Below, one piece after another: positions 1 through 5,417 of a stretch of 7,812 bases of DNA. Source of the stretch: Pseudomonadota bacterium (GTDB taxonomy: Bacteria; Myxococcota_A; Polyangia; Polyangiales; Polyangiaceae); the NCBI GenBank assembly GCA_023460875.1, contig JAEWOQ010000234.1, forward strand, positions 1-7,812, read 5' to 3'. The notes beneath the pieces are model-generated. The model had not been told where the DNA came from, ran no database searches, and saw only the letters and a program-made list of their open reading frames with translations. The position numbers and the translations under genes were made by a program. The stretch's first letter is position 1. Each line of letters begins with the position of its first letter.

Positions 1-1236
1 GCCATCGAGCACCGCGCCGCGGAGGGGAGCCGCCTCGCTCACGTCGTGCTGCGCATCCTCCGCGACCCACAGAAGCAGGACCGCTACATCGCGACCGCGC
101 AGCTCGGCATCACCTTCGCGAGCCTGGGGCTCGGCATGTACGGGGAGCAACAGCTCGCCCAGAGCCTGCTGGAGCCCCTCGCCCGCCTCGGGATCGACTC
201 CTGGGTCTCCGTGCACGCTGTCGCCAGCGTCCTGGCCGTGAGCGCGCTCACCTACCTGCACATCGTGCTGGGTGAGATGATCCCCAAGACCCTCGCGCTG
301 CAGCACGCCGAGGCGACGGTGCTTTGGATCAGCACGCCCATGCGCTGGTTCAAGATCGGGTTGTGGCCCCTCGTGGTGGGCTTGAACGCCACGGGCATCG
401 GAGTGTTGCGCCTGCTGGGCGTGCGACGCCAAGCGGTAGAGACCACACCAAGCCCCGAGACACTCCGCTTCGTCGTCGAGGACAGCGTAGCCAACGGCGA
501 GATCGACGCGGAGGCGGGGCAGGTACTCGGCGAGCTGTTCGAGTTCGGCGATTTCACCGCGGCGGAGGTCATGACGCCGCGGGTCCGCGTGGTGGGCGTG
601 CGACGAGACGCCTCGCCTGCCGAGCTCCGTGGCGCCGTCCGCAGCGGCAGGCACGCGCGCTACCCGGTCTACGACGGGACGCTCGATCAGATCGTCGGCA
701 TCGTGCTCATCCGGGATTTGCTCCGTCTCTTGGTCGAGGGGCGCCCGCTCTCCGGAGACGCCATCCGCCCCGTCCCCTTCGTGCCCGAGACCTCCAAGCT
801 GGACGCCGTGCTCGCGCGGATGCGCCGCGAGAAGACGCAGCTCGTCGTCGTGATGGACGAACACGGCGGCACCTCCGGCATCGTCACGGTCGAAGACCTC
901 TTCGAGGAGGTCGTCGGGGAGATCTCGGATGGATCCGCGGCCGTCCAGCCCGTCTTCGAAGCAGACGACGCGCTGTGCGCCCTCGGCGTGGCGCGGCTCC
1001 AGCAAGTGGGAGAGCAGCTCGGCGTCGATCTCGAGCACGCGGACGTCGATACGGTGAGCGGCCTCGTCCTCACGCTCCTCGATCGCCCCCCCGTGATAGG
1101 AGATCGAGTGACCTTTCGTGGCGTGACCTTCACCGTGCGCGCCACTCAGGGTCGCGGGGTTCGCGAATGTGCGCTGACGATCGGCCCCGACGTCGTCAGG
1201 ACTCCAGCGAGCTCGAGCCGCCCGCCCCCCTCCTGA
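1..1236 (+). CDS. CNNM/CorC (HlyC-type) membrane protein with CBS pair, 5'-truncated
   Basis: The reading frame is open from the first base of the window, so the start lies upstream; 411 codons are present. Counting from base 1, residues ~1-145 are the hydrophobic DUF21 (CNNM) membrane domain with its conserved G-E-M-I-P-K at 91-96. A CBS pair follows at ~185-308: first half begins with M-T-P-R at 191-194, second contains D-E-H-G-G-T-S-G-I-V-T-V-E-D-L at 286-300. A CorC_HlyC (transporter-associated) domain fills ~320-395, then a short Ser/Pro-rich tail. Proteins of this layout sit in the inner membrane, and several are linked to Mg2+ or other divalent-cation export, with the CBS module sensing adenine nucleotide; the older 'hemolysin' label is unreliable. 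Only the first N-terminal segment (probably 20-40 residues including the first helix) is missing. It is followed by a hairpin and the nrd regulatory region, so it is probably a separate transcription unit. Family assignment is secure; the transported ion is not known. Confidence 0.93.
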   Translation, partial: AIEHRAAEGSRLAHVVLRILRDPQKQDRYIATAQLGITFASLGLGMYGEQQLAQSLLEPLARLGIDSWVSVHAVASVLAVSALTYLHIVLGEMIPKTLALQHAEATVLWISTPMRWFKIGLWPLVVGLNATGIGVLRLLGVRRQAVETTPSPETLRFVVEDSVANGEIDAEAGQVLGELFEFGDFTAAEVMTPRVRVVGVRRDASPAELRGAVRSGRHARYPVYDGTLDQIVGIVLIRDLLRLLVEGRPLSGDAIRPVPFVPETSKLDAVLARMRREKTQLVVVMDEHGGTSGIVTVEDLFEEVVGEISDGSAAVQPVFEADDALCALGVARLQQVGEQLGVDLEHADVDTVSGLVLTLLDRPPVIGDRVTFRGVTFTVRATQGRGVRECALTIGPDVVRTPASSSRPPPS

Positions 1237-1279
1237 GCGCGCGCTCGGATCCCCCCAATTGATGACGCAGGTCCCACGC

Positions 1280-1302
1280 GGCCGGTAGCGGGCTACCCGG
1301 CC
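1280..1302 (+). terminator. GC-rich hairpin after the CorC-type gene, possible terminator
   Basis: Nine-base-pair stem: GGCC+GGTAG at 1280-1288 pairs with CTACC+GGCC at 1293-1302, with one bulged C at 1298 and a CGGG loop. It lies 44 bases after the stop codon. No T-run follows, so it would be an atypical or Rho-assisted terminator. The position between two apparently unrelated transcription units supports the role. Confidence 0.45.
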
Positions 1303-1330
1303 CAGTGGCCGCTCCTGCTCGTCCGTACCG

Positions 1331-1346
1331 GAGGCGGAAGCGCCTC
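1331..1346 (+). other. Perfect 6-bp hairpin with GAAG loop just upstream of the NrdR boxes
   Basis: GAGGCG (1331-1336) pairs with CGCCTC (1341-1346) around a GAAG loop. It ends four bases before NrdR box 1. It could be a second part of the upstream gene's 3' end or a protein-binding palindrome. No T-tract is present and no function can be assigned from sequence alone. Confidence 0.3.
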
Positions 1347-1350
1347 ATGA

Positions 1351-1366
1351 CCCCAACATATTGGTT
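1351..1366 (+). promoter_or_regulatory. NrdR box 1 (upstream repressor site of nrdAB)
   Basis: The 16-mer CCCCAACATATTGGTT fits the known NrdR-box pattern acaCwAtATaTwGtgt at nearly all core positions (C4, A5, A6, A8, T9, A10, T11, T12, G13). It overlaps the start of the -35 hexamer. Its core (AACATATTGG) is the exact reverse complement of the core of box 2. NrdR represses ribonucleotide reductase genes when dATP/ATP load its ATP-cone; the downstream genes here are nrdAB, as expected. Confidence 0.85.
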
Positions 1367-1394
1367 GACGTCGTGGGGTCGAGCCCAATATGTT
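1365..1394 (+). promoter_or_regulatory. Predicted sigma70-type promoter of nrdAB
   Basis: A -35 hexamer TTGACG (1365-1370, 5/6 to consensus) and a -10 hexamer TATGTT (1389-1394, 4/6) are separated by 18 bp. The start of transcription would fall at about 1400-1402, immediately before the riboswitch aptamer. The -35 overlaps NrdR box 1 and the -10 lies inside box 2, so a bound repressor would block polymerase. The 18-bp spacing and the position between boxes and aptamer support the call; the start site is predicted, not shown. Confidence 0.7.
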
Positions 1395-1398
1395 GCGT
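1383..1398 (+). promoter_or_regulatory. NrdR box 2 (downstream repressor site of nrdAB)
   Basis: GCCCAATATGTTGCGT fits acaCwAtATaTwGtgt at C4, A5, A6, T7, A8, T9, T11, T12, G13, G15 and T16. Its start is 32 bp from that of box 1 (gap 16 bp, about three helical turns), the paired spacing reported for NrdR operators. It contains the predicted -10 element. Confidence 0.85.
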
Positions 1399-1402
1399 GT
1401 CG

Positions 1403-1590
1403 CTTCCGGTGCCTGAGCGGGTGCTCAGGCGAAAGGGAATCCGGTGTGACTCCGGAGCTGCCCCGCAGCGGTCAGTGAGAACGACCCTCGCACGAATGCA
1501 CTGGCACAGGCCCTCGAGGCCTGCGCTGGGAAGCAGCGAGCAGTAGGAACGCGGCTTTTCCGCAACGCTCACGAGCCCGAAGACCTGCCG
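1403..1590 (+). ncRNA. Cobalamin (B12) riboswitch aptamer
   Basis: The conserved blocks of the cobalamin family appear in order: GGTGCC (1409-1414) opening a GCCTGAGC/GCTCAGGC hairpin (1411-1430); GAAAGGGAA (1431-1439); CCGGTGTGACTCCGG with its own stem (1441-1455); GCTGCCCCGCAGC (1457-1469), a 5-bp stem with CCC loop; CACTGG (1499-1504); CTGGGAAGC (1526-1534); and the B12 box GAGCCCGAAGACCTGCC (1573-1589). In this family, adenosylcobalamin or a related cobalamin binds the folded RNA and lowers expression of the gene downstream. That gene is nrdA, encoding a B12-independent reductase. The 5' end almost coincides with the predicted transcription start. Aptamer identity is very secure; the exact 5' limit and preferred cobalamin form are not. 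Confidence 0.95.
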
Positions 1591-1844
1591 AAAGCCCGAG
1601 GGGCCCCAAGCCCTTCGGTTCCGATCCGAGGTTTCCGCGGGGAAGCAGGCGGGCTCACGCGCGACGACTCGAACGTCGTGCGCGGGGCGTCCCTGTCGTT
1701 CCGCGCGGAGACCTCTTCGTCCGCGGGGACGAGGTCGGTGACGTCACGGCGGCTCGTGCGATCCCAGGCGGAACCCCGACGAGCCGTGACGACGCCGTCC
1801 CGTGCTCGCGCATCCATTCGGGGTTCGACAGCGAGGAGACAGGG
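1591..1844 (+). promoter_or_regulatory. Structured leader / putative riboswitch expression platform of nrdAB
   Basis: No convincing gene is seen in these 254 bases between aptamer and nrdA. They hold several clear stems: 1596-1603 with 1611-1618 (one G-U); GCGC/ACGAC (1659-1668) with GTCGT/GCGC (1675-1683); GACCT...CGTCC (1710-1722) with GGACG/AGGTC (1727-1736), loop GCGG; and GTCACGG/CTCGT (1743-1757) with ACGAGCCGTGAC (1779-1790). None is followed by a T-run, so classical intrinsic termination is not evident. Bases 1688-1697 can pair with 1838-1847, covering the 3' half of the Shine-Dalgarno sequence and the nrdA start codon. This suggests control at translation initiation (inference). Confidence 0.6.
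1834..1838 (+). promoter_or_regulatory. Shine-Dalgarno site of nrdA
   Basis: AGGAG lies six bases before ATG 1845, optimal spacing. The next in-frame ATG (1854) would be 15 bases away, so 1845 is preferred as the start. Confidence 0.8.
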
Positions 1845-4250
1845 ATGGAATCCATGACGGCACAGCAGCGTCGTTCGAGCGACGCACCCACGCAAATGCG
1901 CGTTCGTAAACGCAACGGCGACTACGAACCCGTGCGCCTCGAAAAGATCGTGAGCGCCGTCGGACGCTGTTGCGCGGGGCTCACGCGGGTCGACGCCCTG
2001 GAGGTCGCCACGAAGACGATCTCAGGCCTGTACGACGGCGCCAGCACGAAGGAGCTCGACGAGCTGTCGATCCAGACGGCGGCGGCGCTCACGGCGCGAG
2101 AGCCCGAGTACGCCCAGCTCGCTGCGCGGCTGCTCTCGACGACCATCGACGAGGAGCTGCGGGGTCAAGACATCCACTCCTTCACGCAGTCCGTCGCGCG
2201 GGGATACGGCCTCGGGCTGATCGGTGAGCGCCTCCACACGTTCTGCGCGCGGCACGGGCGCGAGCTCGACGCCGCCGTCGATCCCACAGGGACCCAACGC
2301 TTCGAGTACTTTGGGCTGCGCACCCTCCACGATCGCTACTTGCTGCGCCATCCCACTCAGCGCACCCTGCTGGAGTCGCCGCAGCACTTCTTCATGCGCG
2401 TCGCCGCGGCGCTGGCGGATTCCGTCGCGGATGCCGTCGAGCTGTACGGGCTCTTCTCCAGGCTCGAGTACCTGCCGAGCTCACCCACCTTGTTCAACGC
2501 CGGTACACGGCACGAGCAGCTCAGCAGCTGTTTTCTGCTCGACTCACCCGCCGACCACCTGAAGGACATCTACGCCCGGTACGCGGACATCGCGATGCTC
2601 TCGAAATTTTCCGGGGGCATCGGGCTCGCCTACCACCGCGTGCGCTCGCGGGGCTCCCTCATCGAGAGCACGAACGGGCACAGCAACGGCATCGTGCCGT
2701 GGCTCAAGACCCTCGACGCCTCCGTGGCGGCCGTGAACCAGGGCGGAAAGCGCAAAGGGGCTTGCTGCGTGTACCTCGAGACGTGGCACGCGGACATCGA
2801 AGAGTTCCTCGAGCTGCGGGACAACACTGGCGATGAGGCGCGGCGCACCCACAACTTGAACCTCGCCAACTGGATCCCCGATCTGTTCATGCGGCGCGTG
2901 GAGCGCGGCGAGCAGTGGTCCCTGTTCGATCCCAAGGTGGTGCCGGAGCTGACGGATCTGTGGGGCGACGCGTTCGACGCCGCCTACGAGGCCGCTGAAG
3001 CACGCGGGCTGGCCGCCCAGGTCCTCCCAGCGCGCGAGCTGTACGGCCGCATGATGCGCACCTTGGCCCAGACGGGGAACGGCTGGATGACGTTCAAGGA
3101 CACGGCCAACCGCACCTGCAACCAGACGGCTCGCCCCGGGCACGTCGTGCACCTCTCGAACCTCTGTACGGAGATCCTCGAGGTGACCTCTGGTGAAGAG
3201 ACCGCCGTCTGCAACCTCGGCTCGATCAACCTGGCGCGCCACCTCCGGGAGCCCGCGCCCTCCGGCGGTGGGGACCCCGGGACGGAGGCGCGCGGGACGG
3301 AGGCGCGCGGAGCGTTCGACTGGGAGCACCTCGCGACGACCGTGCGCGCCGCGGTGCGGCAGCTCGATCGGGTCATCGACTTGAACCTGTATCCCATCGA
3401 GTCCGCGAGCCGCTCGAACGCGCGCTGGCGTCCGGTGGGTCTCGGCATGATGGGCTTGCAAGACGTGTTCTTTCGGCTGCGACTGCCCTTCGACGCGCCG
3501 GAGGCCCGCGCGCTCTCGCGACGCATCTCCGAGCACATCTATTTCTATGCCTTGAGCGCCTCCGTGGAGCTTGCCGTCGAGCGCGGCCGCCACCCGGCCT
3601 TCGACGAGACCCGCGCCGCCCGCGGCGAGCTCCAGTTCGATGCTTGGGGCATCACGCCCAGCCGGGAGCTCGACTGGGCGGGGCTCCGCGCACGGATCCG
3701 ACGGGACGGCCTCCGCAACTCCCTCCTCGTCGCCATCGCACCGACCGCCACCATCGCGTCGATCGCGGGATGCTACGAGTGCATCGAGCCCCAGGTCTCG
3801 AACTTGTTCAAGCGCGAGACGCTCTCGGGGGAGTTCCTCCAGGTGAATCGCTATCTGGTTCGGGAGCTCGAGACGCTGGGGATGTGGAACGACGAGGTGC
3901 GTCAACGCATCAAGCTCGCGGAAGGCTCCGTCCAGCCTCTCGAAGAGCTGCCGACGTCCCTGCGGCTTTTGTTCCGTACCGCCTGGGAGCTGCCCATGCG
4001 CGCCCTCATCGATATGGCAGCGGAGCGCGGCCCCTTCATCGATCAGAGCCAGTCACTGAACCTGTTCATGGAGAGCCCGAACATCGGTCAGCTCTCGTCG
4101 ATGTACATGCACGCCTGGAGACGCGGCCTGAAGACCACCTACTACCTGCGCTCGCGACCTGCGACGCGCATCGCTCAAGTCACCGCGTCCCCCACGCGAT
4201 CCGTCACCTGCTCTCTCGAGAGCCCCGAGTCCTGTGAGGCCTGTCAATGA
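1845..4250 (+). CDS. nrdA: Ribonucleoside-diphosphate reductase, class Ia alpha (large) subunit NrdA
   Basis: This 801-residue subunit reduces ribonucleoside diphosphates to deoxyribonucleotides in the cytoplasm, using a radical generated by NrdB. An N-terminal ATP-cone (~17-105, beginning V-R-K-R-N-G-D) implies dATP/ATP control of overall activity. The ten-stranded barrel shows S-P-T-L-F-N-A-G (213-220), the redox cysteine C229, N-L-C-T-E (439-443: N439, thiyl C441, E443) and the partner redox cysteine C456. The radical-transfer tyrosine pair is Y766-Y767. The C-terminal shuttle cysteines C797 and C800 (C-E-A-C) sit at the very end, with only Q801 after them. All catalytic residues expected from the E. 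coli enzyme are present. An Ala/Gly/Glu-rich insertion at ~469-490, containing a tandem 15-bp repeat, is unusual. Start ATG 1845 has a good Shine-Dalgarno site. The stop overlaps the nrdB start (ATGA). Regulation by NrdR and B12 riboswitch is indicated upstream. Confidence 0.98.
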   Translation: MESMTAQQRRSSDAPTQMRVRKRNGDYEPVRLEKIVSAVGRCCAGLTRVDALEVATKTISGLYDGASTKELDELSIQTAAALTAREPEYAQLAARLLSTTIDEELRGQDIHSFTQSVARGYGLGLIGERLHTFCARHGRELDAAVDPTGTQRFEYFGLRTLHDRYLLRHPTQRTLLESPQHFFMRVAAALADSVADAVELYGLFSRLEYLPSSPTLFNAGTRHEQLSSCFLLDSPADHLKDIYARYADIAMLSKFSGGIGLAYHRVRSRGSLIESTNGHSNGIVPWLKTLDASVAAVNQGGKRKGACCVYLETWHADIEEFLELRDNTGDEARRTHNLNLANWIPDLFMRRVERGEQWSLFDPKVVPELTDLWGDAFDAAYEAAEARGLAAQVLPARELYGRMMRTLAQTGNGWMTFKDTANRTCNQTARPGHVVHLSNLCTEILEVTSGEETAVCNLGSINLARHLREPAPSGGGDPGTEARGTEARGAFDWEHLATTVRAAVRQLDRVIDLNLYPIESASRSNARWRPVGLGMMGLQDVFFRLRLPFDAPEARALSRRISEHIYFYALSASVELAVERGRHPAFDETRAARGELQFDAWGITPSRELDWAGLRARIRRDGLRNSLLVAIAPTATIASIAGCYECIEPQVSNLFKRETLSGEFLQVNRYLVRELETLGMWNDEVRQRIKLAEGSVQPLEELPTSLRLLFRTAWELPMRALIDMAAERGPFIDQSQSLNLFMESPNIGQLSSMYMHAWRRGLKTTYYLRSRPATRIAQVTASPTRSVTCSLESPESCEACQ
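3279..3308 (+). repeat. Tandem 2 x 15-bp repeat inside nrdA
   Basis: The unit GGGACGGAGGCGCGC occurs twice without mismatch (3279-3293, 3294-3308) and encodes G-T-E-A-R twice, at residues 479-488. It lies in a low-complexity insertion shortly after redox cysteine C456. The reading frame is kept, consistent with slippage expansion in a surface loop. Confidence 0.85.
4236..4239 (+). promoter_or_regulatory. Ribosome binding site of nrdB within the nrdA 3' end
   Basis: GAGG lies seven bases before ATG 4247. The ATG overlaps the nrdA TGA (4248-4250) as ATGA, so ribosomes finishing nrdA can restart on nrdB. This helps keep the two subunits in balanced amounts. Confidence 0.65.
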
Positions 4251-5368
4251 GCTCCCTCGCCCTCCTGCCCACGTCCGGTCACGACGCCCGCCTCCACGAC
4301 GCCGACGCACCGCTGTCGGGCGCACCGCTGTCGGGCGCACCGCTGTCGAACGCACCGCGCGCCGGAGCACCCCTGCTCCAGCCGGGGTTGCAGCTCACCC
4401 TGCGCCCGATGCGTTACCCGCGGTTCTTCGAGATGTATCGGGCCGCGATCAAGAACACCTGGACCGTCGAAGAGGTGGACTTCTCCACCGACCTCGGAGA
4501 CCTCCGCGACCGCATGAGCCCCGCCGATCGCCACCTGATCGAGCGGCTCGTGGCCTTCTTCGCCACGGGCGACTCGATCGTCGCCAACAACCTGGTGCTC
4601 AACCTCTATCGGCACATCAACGCCCCCGAAGCCCGGCTCTATCTCTCCCGGCAGCTGTACGAAGAGGCGCTGCACGTCCAGTTCTACCTCACGCTCCTCG
4701 ACACTTACGTGCCGAAGCTCGAGGACCGCGAGGCCGCCTTCGCCGCCATCGACAACATCCCCAGCATCCGGAAGAAGGCGGAGTTCTGCTTCCGTTGGAT
4801 GGATTCGGTCCAAGATCTGGAGCGGCTCGAGACCAGAGCCGAGCGCCGCGCCTTCGTTTTGAACCTGATCTGCTTCGCCGCGTGCATCGAAGGTTTGTTC
4901 TTCTTCGCGGCCTTCGCCTACGTCTATTTCTTGCGGTCCCGCGGCCTCTTGCATGGCCTCGCCGCCGGCACCAACTGGGTGTTCCGCGACGAGAGCGCCC
5001 ACATGGCCTTCGCCTTCGAGGTGGTCCACACCGTGCGGCGCGAGGAGCCCGAGCTGTTCGACGCCGAGCTCGAAGAGCAGGTCGTCCAGATGCTCGAAGA
5101 GGCCATCGACTGCGAGCTGCAGTTCGCCGCCGACCTATTGAGCGGCGGGATCGCTGGCCTGTCCCTCGCGGACATGCGGAGTTACCTTGAGTTCATCGCC
5201 GACCAGCGGCTGGCGCAGCTCGACATGCCGCGGCGCTTCCACGGCACCAACCCCTTCTCGTTCATGGAGCTCCAGGACGTGCAGGAGCTCGCCAATTTCT
5301 TCGAGCGCCGTGTCAGCGCGTACCAGGTCGGCGTCTCGGGCGACGTGGAGTTCGACGCGGACTTCTGA
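4247..5368 (+). CDS. nrdB: Ribonucleoside-diphosphate reductase, class Ia beta (small, radical) subunit NrdB
   Basis: The 373-residue ferritin-like subunit houses the dinuclear metal site that makes and stores the tyrosyl radical used by NrdA. All six metal ligands can be placed by comparison with E. coli NrdB: D109, E140, H143, E215, E249 and H252. The radical tyrosine is Y147, in E-A-L-H-V-Q-F-Y, four residues after H143 as in the E. coli protein. A Phe here would have suggested the class Ic (Mn/Fe) type, so a standard Tyr-radical enzyme is inferred. The C-terminal tail, ending F-D-A-D-F, is acidic and aromatic, as expected for docking to the large subunit. Residues ~1-45 are an unusual low-complexity extension with three A-P-L-S-x-type repeats; the conserved fold starts near residue 50. 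The ATGA overlap with nrdA and a GAGG at 4236 support the start at 4247. No NrdS- or NrdR-like gene follows in the operon. Confidence 0.97.
   Translation: MSSLALLPTSGHDARLHDADAPLSGAPLSGAPLSNAPRAGAPLLQPGLQLTLRPMRYPRFFEMYRAAIKNTWTVEEVDFSTDLGDLRDRMSPADRHLIERLVAFFATGDSIVANNLVLNLYRHINAPEARLYLSRQLYEEALHVQFYLTLLDTYVPKLEDREAAFAAIDNIPSIRKKAEFCFRWMDSVQDLERLETRAERRAFVLNLICFAACIEGLFFFAAFAYVYFLRSRGLLHGLAAGTNWVFRDESAHMAFAFEVVHTVRREEPELFDAELEEQVVQMLEEAIDCELQFAADLLSGGIAGLSLADMRSYLEFIADQRLAQLDMPRRFHGTNPFSFMELQDVQELANFFERRVSAYQVGVSGDVEFDADF
4307..4351 (+). repeat. Three tandem 15-bp repeats near the 5' end of nrdB
   Basis: GCACCGCTGTCGGGC is present exactly at 4307-4321 and 4322-4336, with a third copy at 4337-4351 (last bases AAC instead of GGC). 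A decayed start of a fourth follows at 4352. It encodes A-P-L-S-G/N repeats at residues 21-35 in the non-conserved N-terminal extension of NrdB. The period equals that of the nrdA repeat although the sequences differ. Confidence 0.85.
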
Positions 5369-5392
5369 GCGCCCCGTCTACGAGCCGCCCCC

Positions 5393-5417
5393 GGCGAGCC
5401 GTCCCTCAGGGCTCGCC
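5393..5417. terminator. Convergent GC-rich hairpin between nrdB and the lipoprotein gene
   Basis: GGCGAGCC (5393-5400) pairs perfectly with GGCTCGCC (5410-5417) around a nine-base loop. It lies 25 bases after the nrdB stop and covers the stop codon of the minus-strand lipoprotein gene (5406-5408). It is well placed to end transcription from both sides. Neither side has a T-run, so the role is inferred from position and stem strength. Confidence 0.5.

Noticed and set aside
324..1262. 312-codon plus-strand frame inside the CorC-type gene
   Set aside because: It is an out-of-frame Arg-rich translation of a conserved CBS-domain gene.
1345..1572. Small open frames on both strands across the riboswitch (1345-1572 minus, 1361-1546 plus)
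   Set aside because: The bases match the conserved promoter boxes and cobalamin aptamer. The frames have no ribosome site or recognisable product.
2544..3905. 453-codon open frame on the minus strand inside nrdA
   Set aside because: It is wholly antisense to a conserved enzyme and its sequence has no recognisable domain. Long antisense frames are expected in GC-rich genes with G/C third positions.
1845..4250. Large subunit as a B12-dependent class II enzyme (NrdJ)
   Set aside because: An adjacent nrdB, the Y766-Y767 radical-transfer pair and the ATP-cone fit class Ia. The B12 link is in the leader RNA, not the protein.
4670..4690. Possible class Ic (Phe-bearing, Mn/Fe) NrdB
   Set aside because: The residue at the radical position is Tyr147, so the standard tyrosyl-radical type is preferred.
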